From the NCBI GenBank assembly GCA_028551475.1, contig CM052361.1, forward strand, positions 11,415,501-11,479,500: 64,000 nucleotides of DNA. The letters run 5' to 3'. Of the stretch, positions 12,218-24,290 are shown in pieces (within the stretch, counting starts at the first letter, position 1; every line of letters begins with the position of its first letter). The notes under the pieces are model-generated. The model ran no database searches, was not told where the DNA came from, and saw only the letters and a program-made list of their open reading frames with translations. This DNA is from Casuarina equisetifolia (Eukaryota; Streptophyta; Magnoliopsida; Fagales; Casuarinaceae). The position numbers and the translations under genes are program-made.

Positions 12218-12532
12218 TTAGTTGATAATGGTAGAATCCATAACTTTGTGGCTACCGAAGCTGCAAGACAAGTGGGCCTTTCTCCCACAAAAACCAATTC
12301 TCTAGTTATGAAGGTTGTTAAAGGGGAACATGCCTTCAATACTAGCATCTATCAAGATGTTTCTATACAAATCCAAGGTCTCACCTTTCGCATGGACCTC
12401 CATGTCCTCGAACTCAAGGGCACTAATCTCATTCTAGGTGTGCCTTGGCTTTATATGTTGGGTTGCATAGCATGGGATTTCACTCATTTAATGTTGACTT
12501 TCCTTAAAGATGGCCAACAGGTTGAGCTCTAA
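12218..12532 (+). pseudogene. Aspartic protease domain of chromovirus
   Basis: The open frame reads LVDNGRIHNFVA at the active site, where the family has DSG or DTG, so the catalytic Asp is kept but the Ser/Thr is now Asn. The C-terminal LILGVPWLYMLG matches the family's conserved ILGxxWL motif. It ends with TAA at 12530. Confidence 0.78.
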
Positions 12533-12798
12533 GGGCTGTCTTCTCCTTACCACAAACTAGTGGAAGGTAGTAAGTTCAGCAAGACTCTTTGTAAGAAAGG
12601 TCTATGCCTTCTTTTGTAGGTTTTAGTTGTGCATGTTAACACCTCCTTTAACCATTTCATGGCCACTACAAACATCCTTGCATAATCATAGCCTATCCAT
12701 GTGTTTATTGAGCTTTTCCATGAACCTCATGATTTTCCTTCATTTTACTCTCATAATTATAGCATCTTTTTGCACAACGACATCAAACCCATTTAAGT

Positions 12799-13990
12799 TT
12801 GGCCATACCGCTACCTTCACTTCCAAAAGGAGGAGATCGAAAAAATCATTGTGAGTTATTAACTTTAGGTGTGATCCAGCTAAGAACCAGCCTTTACTTT
12901 TCTTCAGTTCTTTTGGTTAAGAAAAAAGACCACACATGGCACATGTGTGGGGACTATAGGGTGTTGAATGAAGCAATTATTCGAGACAAATTTCTTATTC
13001 CCACCTTTGACGAAATTTTGAATAAGCTTCATGTTATTATCATTTTCTTTAAGCTTGATCTCTACTTTGGATATCACCAAATCGAAATGAACTCTTGAGA
13101 TATCTAAAATAACTTTTCACACCCATCGTGGCCATTTCAAATTCTTTGTCATACCCTTTAGCTTGACTAATGCACCATCTACCTTCCAAGCCACTATGAA
13201 CTCAATATTTTGGGCCTTCCTTTGTAAGTTTTTTTTTTCTTTTTAATGATATATTAGTTTATAGTCATTCCTTGCCTGAGCATGAACACCACCTACAGAT
13301 TGCCTTTGAAACATTAGCAAAACATCATATTTTTGTTGAATTGTCCAAATGTGCTTTTGGCCAATTAGAAATTCATTTCCTTGGCCATACTATTAGCAAT
13401 GAAATCCTCAACATGGAGATAGATAAGGTTCAATCTATCCTTACTTGGCCATGACTTAAGATAATCAAAGTTCCTAGGGGCTTTCTTGGTATTTCTGACA
13501 ATTATAGGTGATTTGTTTGTCACTATGGCCTCATTGCTCAACCCTTCATTGATTTATTAAAAAAAGATGGTTTTTGATGGAATGAAGTTGTCAAGGCAAC
13601 TGCCAACCAACTTAAGCTTGCCTTAACTCAAGCTCCACTGCTGGCTTTTACAAACTCTAGCAAACCTTTTATGGTTGAATGTGACTCCTCTGGTATTCAT
13701 ATTAAGGGAGTCTTTACCTATAACAACTACCTTATTGCTTTTTTTTAGCCAAGCCTTCCATGGCCAAAATTGCCTCCTCCTCATTTATGAATAAGAAATG
13801 CGAGCCATAGTTCTTAACGTCTAGAAATGATGCCATTATTTGTTAAGACGGTGTTTCATTGTGCGCACCAATTATCAGAGCTTGAAATATTTAAGGAAAC
13901 AATGTTTATTTACCCTGGCATAGCAAAAGACTATTGTAAAACTCATGGGATATGATTTTGTCATTCAATATCGTCTTGGTTATGAAAATA
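12799..13990 (+). pseudogene. Reverse transcriptase / RNase H of chromovirus
   Basis: Conserved RT blocks are readable in pieces: CGDYRVLNEAIIRDKFLIP, FKLDLYFGYHQIEM (normally LDLRAGYHQIRM), then a stop at 13097. The FDD active-site box appears as FND at 13242-13250. The connection segment (13272-13452: LPEHEHHLQIAFETLAKHHI, then FLGH) and RNase H start (LLAFTNSSKPFMVECDSSGI near 13640-13700) follow. At least four stops or frameshifts separate these pieces. Confidence 0.82.
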
Positions 13991-14399
13991 TCTTTATTAA
14001 TGCTTTATCCCACTATGAAGATTATATATCACCATTTGACCCATATGGTTGCTCCTTTTTATGCAAACCACTTTGTGGACACCACTTTGCCATATGATGC
14101 CCATGATGTGTTGGCCTTCCCATAACTTTCATAAATTGATGCCATGCCTCCCTTAATATCTCCAAAGTTATTACATATGGTTGCTCCTTTGTGTAATGCC
14201 CATGTATCCTCTTTTCTTGTCTCCTACCCCATTTATGCTTAGACCATTCTTATTCATGAAGAACTTGCTATCAACCCCAATATGTAAGCACTTATTCAAC
14301 ATATTTTAGATTATGATGCAGTTGGCCCATGGTCCTACAAGGATGGGCTTTTATTTTTCAAAAAGTTCCTTTTTTTGCCTCAAGGTTCCTTTCTTTTGC

Positions 14400-15240
14400 C
14401 TGTCAACATTGCTAAGTTCCATAACAGCACTTAGGAAGGATTTCTCAAGACTTATCGACACATTCATGGAGTTTCCTATTGGCCCAAAATGAAAGAAAAT
14501 ATTAAGCACTTTGTTTGATGTTGTGTGCCATGTCAGCACAACAAGAGTGAACATTTCAATCTTGTTGGTGATCTACACCCTCTTTTGGTGCCTTAACAAA
14601 TGTGGATTGATATGTCCATAGATTTTATTGATGGCCTTCCCCCTTCCCATGATAAGAACATCACCCTTGTTATGGTCAATTATTTCTTTAAATATGACTA
14701 TGTATTACCCATTAACCACCCTTACATTGGTCCATTTATGGCCCAACTCTTTTTCACTAAAATTTTTAAACATTATGATATGCCTTAAAGCATCGTATGT
14801 GACCATGGTGCCACTTTCACCAACACGTTTTGGTGGGAGTTATTCCATCTCTAAGGCATTAGTTTCAAAATTTTCTTTAGCCTACCACCCCCAAATCAAT
14901 GGCCAAATTGAGGTCCTCAATCACTCCCTTGAAATGTACTTGCTTTGTCTTATTGGGGATTGTCCCAAAGAAGGGGTCAAATGGTTGGCGTGGTGTGAAT
15001 ACCATTACAACACTAGCTAGCATAGTGTCCTCAAAACTTGTCCATATGAGGTGGTTTACGGGAAACCCCCTACCTTGCTCTCTTACATTCCTAGCTCCTC
15101 TGATATGGCCTTTGTTAATCTTGCTTTCCAACAACATCACCATATGTTTAAATTGATATGTGGCCATCTTTTAGAAGCACAGGTTTGAATGAAACACAAG
15201 TTTGAATAAAGCATGATCATGATCTTAAGTGTTTGGCGTG
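14400..15240 (+). pseudogene. Integrase of chromovirus
   Basis: An HHCC-type zinc region (YRHIHGVSYWPKM...CCVPCQHNK, 14450-14545) is followed by the catalytic core WIDMSIDFIDGLPPSHDKNI (14600), then VCDHGATFTNTFWWE (14797) with the second Asp. Stops occur before the core and after the DMP motif. The C-terminal part runs into the 248-bp tandem duplication at 14985. Confidence 0.8.
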
Positions 15241-15480
15241 GTGTGAATACCATTACAACACTAGCTAGCATAGTGTCCTCAAAACTTGTCCATATGAGGT
15301 GGTTTACGGGAAACCCCCTACCTTGCTCTCTTACATTCCTAGCTCTTCTGCTATGGCCTTTGTTGATCTTGCTTTCCAACAACGTCACCATATGCTTAAA
15401 TTGATATGTGGCCATCTTTTAGAAGCATAGGTTTGAATGAAACACAAGTTTGAATAAAGCATGATCATGATCTTAAGTGT
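14985..15480 (+). repeat. 248-bp perfect-length tandem duplication inside integrase
   Basis: Units 14985-15232 and 15233-15480 both begin ttggcgtggtgtgaatacc and end atgatcttaagtgt. They differ at only a few bases, so the duplication is far younger than the element's LTR divergence. It places two copies of the integrase C-terminal segment in series and so post-dates loss of function. Confidence 0.92.
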
Positions 15481-15559
15481 TTGTGGCCTTTTGTTACGCA
15501 TTTAATCTGTCCCCATGTTTTTATGGCCCATTTTGTAGTCCTCCAATGCATGGGTCTTG

Positions 15560-15870
15560 TGGCTCATCGTATGTACTTCGAACTTCTTCCAAAATTCTTC
15601 ATGTCTTCCATGTCTCTTGCTTGAAAAAACTCATTGGTGATGGGGTTGTGGTGCAAACTGAGCTGTCTCACAAGCTAGACATTTCTAAAACTCTCTTTGC
15701 CACCCCCCAAGTTGTCTTAGAACATCACATTTGGAAGAAATGCCCACAACTTCTCATTCATTGGCATGGCTTAGCTTTAGCTAACGCAACATGGAAGTAT
15801 GTGGATGTCATAACTCAATAGTTCCCTAACTTCTACCTTGGGGACAAGGTCTAACTTAAAGGGGAAGGAG
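15560..15870 (+). pseudogene. Chromodomain and polypurine tract of chromovirus
   Basis: The frame reads HVSCLKKLIG, then LLIHWHGLALANATWKYVDV, the aromatic chromodomain pattern of plant chromoviruses (LVxWxGLxxxxATWE). After the stop, NFYLGDKV matches the usual LEDK-type tail, followed by the purine tract at 15858-15870. Confidence 0.85.
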
Positions 15871-15871
15871 T

Positions 15872-16406
15872 TGATACAATAACGAACAAGCACATAAACA
15901 TGCAGTGAACGTGATTGTAGTGGTCATTATTGTCTTTATGAAAGGTTGTAGTGGTCATAATATGTTGCTTTTGTGCTGCTCTCTGTATAATGTTGTAATT
16001 GTTGTTCTCGGGTAAGTAGTTGGTATCATCTAGCTTTCATCATAAATAAGGCTTATAAAATGCTTTAAGGTACCTAACAATGAACATGATTGTAGGCTAG
16101 TAAGGGACAAAGCATTCTGCATGATAAAGATTTTGTGGTCATTGATGGAGGATAAGTCTAAAACCAAGACTTATATTTAAAAGGTAGAACCTCATGAATG
16201 AAACATGCAAGCTCACCTAAGTTTTTTAGAAGGTTTAGGTCTCCCTTGAAGGAGACCATTTCCTTTCTCATTTCTTTTTCTATCTTTCCACCATTGCTCG
16301 ATCTATCTTTCCATCATTGCTTGAAAGAAACGTTCTAATGACTCTCTTTAAGGAGACTATCTCGTAAATCATCCCTTAACCAGATCATAAGCCCAAGCCC
16401 TTAACA
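15872..16406 (+). repeat. 3' LTR of chromovirus
   Basis: Starts TGATACAATAACG directly after the polypurine tract and ends CCCTTAACA. Its 3' portion from about 15979 is also the start of the 2.25-kb tandem duplication, giving a third partial LTR at 18228-18632. Confidence 0.85.
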
Positions 16407-18227
16407 TGAAGGTAATAAAGTGCCTTCAAGGCACTAAATATTAAAAACTCCAATAGTTACATTTAAGAAAAAGCTAACCATTGGAGAAGCTAACCTATTT
16501 AAAAGGACATTTTGGAAAAGGAAGAGGTTGGTTTAAGTTGGTCTTTTAAGAGACCAACTAACATATTTATAAGGTGACTCATTAATGCCATCTTAATAGG
16601 GAACTACCATGTAGCATTAAAGGCCTTTTCATAGGAAGGGTGTAAGTAAGAAACAAGGATCATAGGTGATCTTGAGAAAGGCCATAACCATTAAGATTAT
16701 AGGGATGGTGTTGGTATAAGATGACCTCCTCAGGAAGACTCGAGGTTAGGCACATGGCTCAAAAACTAAAGGATGATGTGAACTATAAGGAATCCCTTTT
16801 GGTGTTTGAATAGTGGGTGGATGGGTTGAACAAACACGATAAAGCAAGTGACTTTCCTTCCAACACAAAGCAACAAGGAAAGCCATGCTAGTGGGTGGTT
16901 AGATAGTTCAAACTTAAGCACAACCAAAGTGTTCCAATTAGTTTGTTTAATAGGGGCATATGTGTCTTATTTTGTATTTGTTGACTATATTCTCTTAACA
17001 TAATAAAGGACTTGACTATGCTTTCCATAATCTTTGTTTGTGTCTTTGTCATAATGAGAAAGGCTTAACTAGCCTTGAATGAGTTGTGCACCACATGGTC
17101 TTTGGGAAATAACTGGGCCATGATAAATGATATCAAAGCACACAATTTTAAGGTCAAGAAGTCCTTCAAGGAGAAAATGGAGTTATAAAGGCCTCTTAAG
17201 GAGCTTGGAGACCTTGGAAGAAGATGCCATGGAGGGTACACCCAAATTGGGTGGGGAAGCCAATGTGAAGAAGAATCAAAGTAGGCAAAAGGAGAAGCGA
17301 TTGGAGGTGTGTATGCTCCCGTTGCCATGAGATGGGGGACAAAACTAGTAGGGAAATTACTAGTGTGCAGGGTGGATCACACATGCATTAACAAGTAATC
17401 ATAAGGAGTAAATATAAATTAAGTATGAAAACAACCTAATAGCTAGAGGTTAGTTGACCCCTAACTAGACTAAATGTGAAGGCCCTGTAACTGGCAAGTC
17501 AACTGAAAGGTGGCCAAAACTAGTATAGGTTGAGCTAAAGGACCTATTCATAATAAAAGCTAATGTAGGTTAGGATAATGATGATTGGCCCCAACAGTGA
17601 CCTTATGTAAATACCTCATTTGCAGTAGGCCATCAATGAAAGGTACCCAAAATTGGTGTCTTGGTGTTTTTTTATTTTTTTTGGGGCGAGTGTGCAAGGG
17701 TTAGTTGAAAGAAGTCAAATGATTACGAATTTGTGAAATTAATGTTGAGTATTTTAGATATTGATGATTAAATATGTTGGTTGTGGTAGCCAAGTGGTTA
17801 TAAGAATTATGAAATTGAATATTTTGGTTAGGACAACCAAGTAATCATGAGATTTGTGAAATCCATATTGAGAAGTTTTGATAGCTTCTCCAAGTGCTTA
17901 GAAGGCAAAGGTACCCTAAGTCTAAGTATGTAAGGAAGTCTAGGTTTTCAACTAATAATTTGTGAAAAGAGTTTATATGTAGAATAGTGCATGTGGATAG
18001 TTGTAATTGAAGGTAGGAAGTGACTCATGTCTTCCTTTGTTAGTAAAAGGAATCCAAATGAAAATGATTGTTTATGATTTTCAAAAGTACTGAAGGGAAA
18101 TGGATGGCAATGATTAATCTCGAAGAGGCTCTTTACCAACACTAGGGTGGACATTTTATGGTGCTTCATTCACTTAGGAGGAGATTTGACTTATGGTGAA
18201 ATGTTGACAACCTAATTCAAAGGTGTT
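15979..18227 (+). repeat. Tandem duplication unit 1 (2.25 kb, includes LTR 3' part)
   Basis: The unit starts at ctctctgtataat inside the LTR, continues past the LTR into non-coding retroelement-like DNA and ends cctaattcaaaggtgt. A primer-site-like atatcaaagc follows a gccatgataaatg junction near 17117-17140. Short frames at 17065-17384 are not recognisable genes. It matches unit 2 in order throughout, apart from about 160 bp present only in unit 2. Confidence 0.88.
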
Positions 18228-20586
18228 TCTCTCTGTATAATATTGTAATTTTTGTTCTTAAGTAGGTAGTAGGTAGTGTCTAGCTTTCATCATAAATAAG
18301 GTTTATAAAATGTTTTAAAGTACCTGACAATGAACATGCTTGTAGTCTAGTAAGGGACAAAGCACTCTACATGATAGAGATTTTGTGGTCATTGATGGAG
18401 GATGAGTCTAAAACCAAGACTTATATCTAAGAGGTAGAACCTCATGAATAAAACATGCAAGTTCACCCAAGTTCTTTAAAAGGTCTGGGTCTCCCTTGAA
18501 TGAGACCATTTCCTTTCTCATTTCTTTTTTTATCCTTCCACCATTGCTCAAAAGAAATGTTCTAATGACTCTTTTTAGGAGACTACCTTGTAAATCATCC
18601 TTTAACTTGATCATATGCCTAAGCCCTTAAGATGAAGGTAATTAAATGCCTTCAAGGCACTAGCTATTAAGAACCCCAATAGTTGTATATAAGAAACAAC
18701 TAACCATTGGAGGAGCTAACCTATTTAAAAGGACATTTTGGAAAAGGAAGAGGTTGGTTTAAGTTGGTCTTCCAAGGGACCAACTAGCATATTTATGAGA
18801 TGACTCATCAATGCCATCTCAATGGGGAACTACCATGTAGCATTAAAGGCCTTTTCATGGGTAGGGTGTAAGTAAGAAACAAGGATCATAGGTGATCTTG
18901 AGAAAGGCCACTATCATTAAGACTATAGGGATGGAGTTGGTATAAGATGACCTCCTCAGGAAGACTCGATGTTAGGCACATGGCTCAAAAACTAAAGGAT
19001 GATGTGAACTATAAGGAATCCCCTTTGGTGTTTGAATAATGGGTGGATGGGTTGAAGAAACACAATAAGGCAAAGGACTTCCCCTCCAACACAAAGCAAT
19101 GAGGAAAGCCATGCTAATGAGTGGTTAGACAGTTCAATCAAAGTGTTCCAATTAGTTTGTTTAATGGGGCATATGTGCCTTATTTTGTATTCGTTGACTA
19201 TATTTCTCCTAACATAATAAAGGACTTGACTATGCTTTCCATAATCTTTGTTTGTGTCTTTGTCATAATGAGAAAGGCTTAACTAGCCTTGAACAAGTTA
19301 TGCACCACATGGTCTTTGGGAAATAATCAGGCCATGATAAATGGTATCAAAGCACACAATTTTGAGGTTAAGAGGTCCTTCAAGGAGAAAATGGAGTTGT
19401 GAAGGCCTCTTAAGGAGCTTGGAGACCTTGGAAGAAAATGCCATGGAGGGTACACCCAAATTGGGTGCAAAAGCCAAAGTGAAGAAGAATTAAAGTAGGT
19501 AAAAGGAGAATCTATTGAAATGATAGCAAGGCAAGAAGGCTTTTTTACAAGACTTGACCAACAATTGGAAACTTGTGATTGTTGGTCACATTAAAACCCT
19601 CAAGTAAGGCCCTTAAAACCTTGGATGGGAGTTTATATGGGAGTTCCTTATTCAAAAGGGAAGACAAGTTGAGGTGTGTATGCTCCCATTGCCATGAGAT
19701 GGGAGACAAAACTAGTAGGGAAATTACTTGTGCGCAGGGTGGATCACACACGCATTAACAAGTAATCATAAGAAGTAAATATAAATTAAGTTTGAATACA
19801 ACCTAATAGCTAGGGGTCAATTAACCCCTAACTAGACTGAATGTAAAGGCCCTATAAGTGGTAAGTCAACTAAAAGGTGTTTAGAACTAGCATTGGTTGA
19901 GCTAGAGGCACTATTTATAATAAAAGCTAGTGTGGGTTAGGATAATCATGATTGGCCCCAACAATGACCCTATATAAATACCTCATTTGCAGTAGGGTAT
20001 CAATGAAAGGCACCCAAAATTAGTGTCTTGGTGTGTTTTTTTTTTTTGGTGGGTGTGCAAGGATTCACTAAAAGAAGCCCACTGATTATGAATTTGTGAA
20101 ATTAATGCTGAGTATTTTAGATATTGATGATTAAATATGTTGGTTGTGGTAGCCAAGTGGTTATAAGAATTATGAAATTGAATATTTTGGCTAGGATAAC
20201 CAAGTAATCATGAGATTTGTGAAATCCATATTGAGAAGTTTTGATAGCTTCTCTAAGTGCTTAGAAGGCAAAGGTACCTTAAGTTTAAGTATGTAGGGAA
20301 GTCTAGGTTTCCAACTAATGATTTGTGAAAAGAGTTTATATGTAGAATAATGGATGTGGATAGTTGTAATTGAAGGTAGGAGGTGACTCATGTCTTCCTT
20401 TGTTAGTAAATGAATCTGAATGAAAATGGTTGTTTATGATTTGCAAAAGTGTTGGAGGGAAAAGGTTGGCAAGTAATCTTGAAGAGGCTTTTTACCAACA
20501 CTAAGGTGGACATTCATATGGTGTTTCATTCACTAAGGAGGAGATCTGACTTATAGTAAAATGTTGACAACCTAATTCAGAGGTGT
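18228..20586 (+). repeat. Tandem duplication unit 2 (2.36 kb)
   Basis: It repeats unit 1 from the LTR-internal ctctctgtataat to cctaattcagaggtgt. A 5'-truncated LTR copy occupies 18228-18632. Extra sequence relative to unit 1 lies at about 19516-19670. The sequence TGGTATCAAAGC at 19342-19353 is a perfect initiator-Met tRNA-type primer site, so the DNA upstream is probably the LTR of a second, non-autonomous element whose internal region carries no recognisable genes. Confidence 0.85.
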
Positions 20587-20845
20587 AGACAAGGAGGTAT
20601 GAGTTGAGACATGGGCTCTCCTCATGTTGAAGGCATCATGGGTTTGCGTGTGTGAGATTTTAACACCTAGTGTACTTGCTATTAGTAGGCATTATGCATA
20701 TAAGAACCAACAAGAGAATTGCTAGCATGTGGGACATGTTGGTATTTATTTCTAAGAGTAACATGGAAAGTGTATGTGGTAAGCACATTGCCCTATATAA
20801 GGAGTAGTGCAACGAAAGTGCTTGTGAGCATGCAAGGGATAAGCA

Positions 20846-21180
20846 CATGAGCCTCATATTTGCTACTAGTTGCATTTGATTGTGAGTATTTCTCTAGATC
20901 ATGTTATTCATGCCCTTAATTAGTGTTTTATGACTGTTGTATAAAAGAGATTTAACTTTACTAGACAGTTTGGTGGACTTATTGCATGTTGCTCAATTTT
21001 TGGGTTTGCAAAACTTTGATTATTGTTATTTCAATTGAAAGTAATCATTCCTCATTTTGTTGCTTGTAGAAAAACCTATTTTCACTTTCATAATAAAAGC
21101 TCCCCCCTAGAAGATGAGGCATCAAGTGTAAGGCATGTTAAATAGAATCAAGCCACTTCTTATTGTCATTTTTATTTTAG
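20846..21180 (+). pseudogene. WAT1 fragment, copy B (leader intron and first coding exon)
   Basis: It begins abruptly where the preceding repeat ends, with gcctcatatttgctactagt, the start of the WAT1 leader intron (57350 in copy E). It runs through the acceptor (gcttgtag, near 21070) and the aaaacctatttt...aaagctcc...agaagatgaggcatcaagtg segment equivalent to the first coding exon, to about 21180. The ATG is lost and the exon is shifted. No later exons follow. The sequence is closest to copies C and D, as judged by the shared gtgttttatgactgtt. Confidence 0.82.
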
Positions 21181-22264
21181 TGATGATAAAATGGTAAAAA
21201 TGCATATTTCATGAAAGTGTATTTTAGAGCTAATGTTTTTCATGGTTTAATGTGCATAATGAATATAAGAGATAATGACATATGAATTTGATCATTATTT
21301 GATATTATTTGTGAAAGAGTTATCAAGAAGAAAAATAAATTAATATTCCTATTATTATTTGTTTTATAAGAAAATTAACATTTGAATGTTTTGCCGGAGA
21401 TATAGGTTAATAAAAACTCAAAAGAAGGTGCCCAAAACTTGTCTTGTACTGCCAGAAAATGTGTACTATCTTTGGGGACATCCAATAAAATTGTAAGATA
21501 CAGAGGCAAAGTCTATCAGAAAACGTGTCTAGTACTGTGCAGTCCGCGGTAAATCTAATCTAAGACTACCAAACCCGGAAGCCCAGTTACTATGCGCGAC
21601 CCATGAAGCCTGCTCACCTTGTGCTTGACTCAGACATCAGACGTGCAACCAAACCCGCGACCCAGTAGTCCGCTCGCGTCCTAGCAGCTCGGGCCTGCTC
21701 TATGTGACCTGATTGCTGTGTGCGACCCGGAAGCATCTCACGACCCGCGACCCATTTCACCTGCGAAGACCGGAACTCACGCTCAACCTAGATGACCACC
21801 ACCGACGACGAGCACCACCGCAACCGGGGACGATTTGAGATGGAAAGAACCTCATCTATTTAATGGAGGTATGATTCGAGTGATTTGAAGAGAAAAAGTA
21901 GCGACCCATGATGCTCTTGGTGACCCGTTTGAATGGAAAAGAAAAATGGAGAAATTTGAATGATTGAGAGATTGATTTGTTGATCTGTAATATACCCACA
22001 AGATTCTAGCTCAAAAATGGAAGATTTTGGAAGATTGAAGGCAAAACCCTTGAACCCATGACCCGCGACCCGAATAAAGACCCGATTGACAGAAAGAAGT
22101 TTACTTACTCAAAAAGCTGTCGTTTTGAGGGGAGATTCAAACAAAATCCTAGAGAAACCTGTCTCGACTCGGCTCCTTTCTCACATTCGAAAATCCCTGC
22201 AAAAGAGCCCCTCAACAGACAGAAAATCAGAGCGGATCATTGATTTAGAACGGCTACTTCTTTA
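21181..22264. other. Non-coding stretch with a GC-rich segment
   Basis: 21181-21530 is AT-rich. 21540-22080 is notably GC-richer, with repeated gcgacccg-type words, which may be the 5' region of a retroelement. A 61-codon frame at 22058-22243 has no family I recognise. No intact gene. Confidence 0.45.
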
Positions 22265-22870
22265 AATTGAAAAGAAAAAAGTCAGAGATAAACCCCAAGA
22301 AATTATAAAAAACAACACAATCAAAAAATCCCAAGAAATCATAAAAAACAACAAAATTAAGAAATTACAAATGCGGTCTAACAAGATTATATAAGAATTT
22401 CAATAAAAGATTATACAAGCAGACAACTTAATCCCAAGCAATCCAAAATAACAATACAATAAAAAAAAACCCAAATACTCTCCTATAAAAACAAATAATA
22501 ATTCCAACAAAAAATTATACAAGAATACAGCCCAAACCCAAAAAATCCTAAACAACAAAACAATAAAGAAAATCCAAATGTTGTCATACAAGATTAAACA
22601 AAGAAAACCCAAATGCTCTCCTAAAAGAATAAATAATAATTTCAACAAAAGATTATACAAGAATACAACCCAAACCCAAGAAATCCAAAATAACAACGCA
22701 ATAAATAAAATTCAAATGTTATCCTATAAGATCAAACAATAATTCAAACAAAAGATTACACAATCAAAAAACCCAAAAGCTATATGTCAAGATTAGATAA
22801 GAGTTCTAGCCTAAGATTATACAAGAAGACAAACCAATCCTATAAAACAAAAACAATAACACAATTAAGA
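22265..22870 (+). repeat. Degenerate tandem array
   Basis: Repeated modules contain, in order, aacaaaagattatacaag-like, acccaaacccaagaaatcc-like, aataacaacaatac-like and caaatgctctcctata-like words. Four to five recognisable repetitions occur, with irregular unit lengths of roughly 80-170 bp. The array is extremely poor in G on the plus strand, and the long leucine/phenylalanine-rich frame on the other strand is a by-product. Confidence 0.75.
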
Positions 22871-23626
22871 AATTGCACATGTTGTGTGACAAAATTAAAT
22901 GATATGGATTTGGTGGTGGGCTTAAGCGAGCTCAAATTAAAGGTGATGTGTAAAAATCATTTTTTTGAGGGTTTTTTTGTGAGAAAAGTGAATGTTTGGA
23001 TGGGAGGATGAGAGAAAAACGAAAATAGAAAGAGTTAAAACAAAGATAGATGTCAAGTAACCAACTCTAAGATGTAAAAGTAATGCCATGAGTCAAGGAA
23101 GTGCTCCATCAACAATCTCTAGCAAGAATTGGATAAAGAAAATATAGGAAATTAAGGTCTAAAAATTTAAAAAAAACCTTAAAAAATAATAAAGGAAATC
23201 CTAAACAAAATAGAATTCCTAGAGAATCTTTGCATCCCTTTCACGCTTGGGCTTCTTGGATTGTTGGATCATTATATAGACTTTCAACTCATTGATAAAA
23301 AAAATTCGTATTATTAAACCTTGAGTGCATCCACATCAAGCAAGTACATATATCATAAAGGAAGACATCATTGCAGTGGTACAAGATTCTTTGGAGGAAT
23401 CCAATGCTGAAATGTATAGCATCCACAATAATTATTTTGATTAAGAAGAAGAAAAATCCTCTAAGCTTTTAAGGATTTGCAACTTATCAGTTTATGTAAC
23501 TTTAGCTACAAAATCATTGTCAAGATTTTGAATGATAGATTAGTTTAAATATTGCCCTAAGTGATATCGAAGGAATAATTTGGGTTTGTGCAAGGATGAG
23601 ATATACACGAGAATGTAGCCATAACA

Positions 23627-24290
23627 CAGGAAATGGTTAATGAATTGGTTCATAAGGAAATTACAAACATCATGATCAAGGTAGATATGGAAAAGGCCTA
23701 CGATTGCATGGAATGCATTTTTGTACTAAAAGTACTAGAGCGATTAAGCTTTTCTTGTATGTGGTGTGATATGATATTTAGATGCATGTCAAATAATTGG
23801 TTTTTACTTTTGATGCAAGGGACAAAATATGGTTTCTTCAAATCCACACAAGGACTTAAACAAAGGGATCCTTCATCTTGAAAGCTTAAGTATCTTTTGG
23901 AGATGACATCATGCATTGGTAGGTTTAAAGGCGATAATCATTTTGAGGGGGTCTCACTACTATATGTTGATGATATGTTCATTTTTATGGAAGGAAACTA
24001 ACAATCACTTAAGGACATAAAGGTTCTAATACAAGAATATGAAGATTATAGTGGGCAAAAGGTTAATGTAGAGAAAATAAGAATAATAGTGTCAATAAAG
24101 TTGGACCCAACAAAAAAAGACCTTATCAAACATATTATAGGCTTCACATTTGTAGACCTACCAATCAATTATTTAGGCATTCCACTATTTAAAGGTAGAT
24201 GTCAAATCCATTACTTTAATGAGATAGTGGAAGCAATAGCTAGCAAAATTGGAAGGGTAAATTATTATCTCAAGGAGGCAAGTTCATATT
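23627..24290 (+). pseudogene. LINE reverse transcriptase core
   Basis: The two best-preserved pieces are 23633-23881 and, after frameshifts, 24089-24291. The catalytic YVDD box is intact, but the upstream GLRQGDP loop reads GLKQRDP followed by a premature stop. Confidence 0.82.

Larger units (their letters stand above)
10573..16406 (+). mobile_element. Decayed Ty3/gypsy chromovirus, full length
   Basis: Direct LTRs (10573-11097 and 15872-16406) bracket gag, protease, reverse transcriptase, RNase H, integrase and chromodomain remnants in gypsy order. The polypurine tract aaaggggaaggag (15858-15870) touches the 3' LTR, and a degraded initiator-Met primer site lies just after the 5' LTR (tggtattgacacc from about 11100). 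Flanks agaag (left) and tgaag (right) could be a 5-bp target duplication with one change. Stops and frameshifts interrupt every domain, and a 248-bp internal tandem duplication affects the integrase region. The element is dead. Confidence 0.9.

Noticed and set aside
22400..22696. 98-codon Leu/Phe-rich minus frame resembling a membrane protein
   Set aside because: By-product of the G-poor tandem array; repeats in the peptide follow the DNA repeats.
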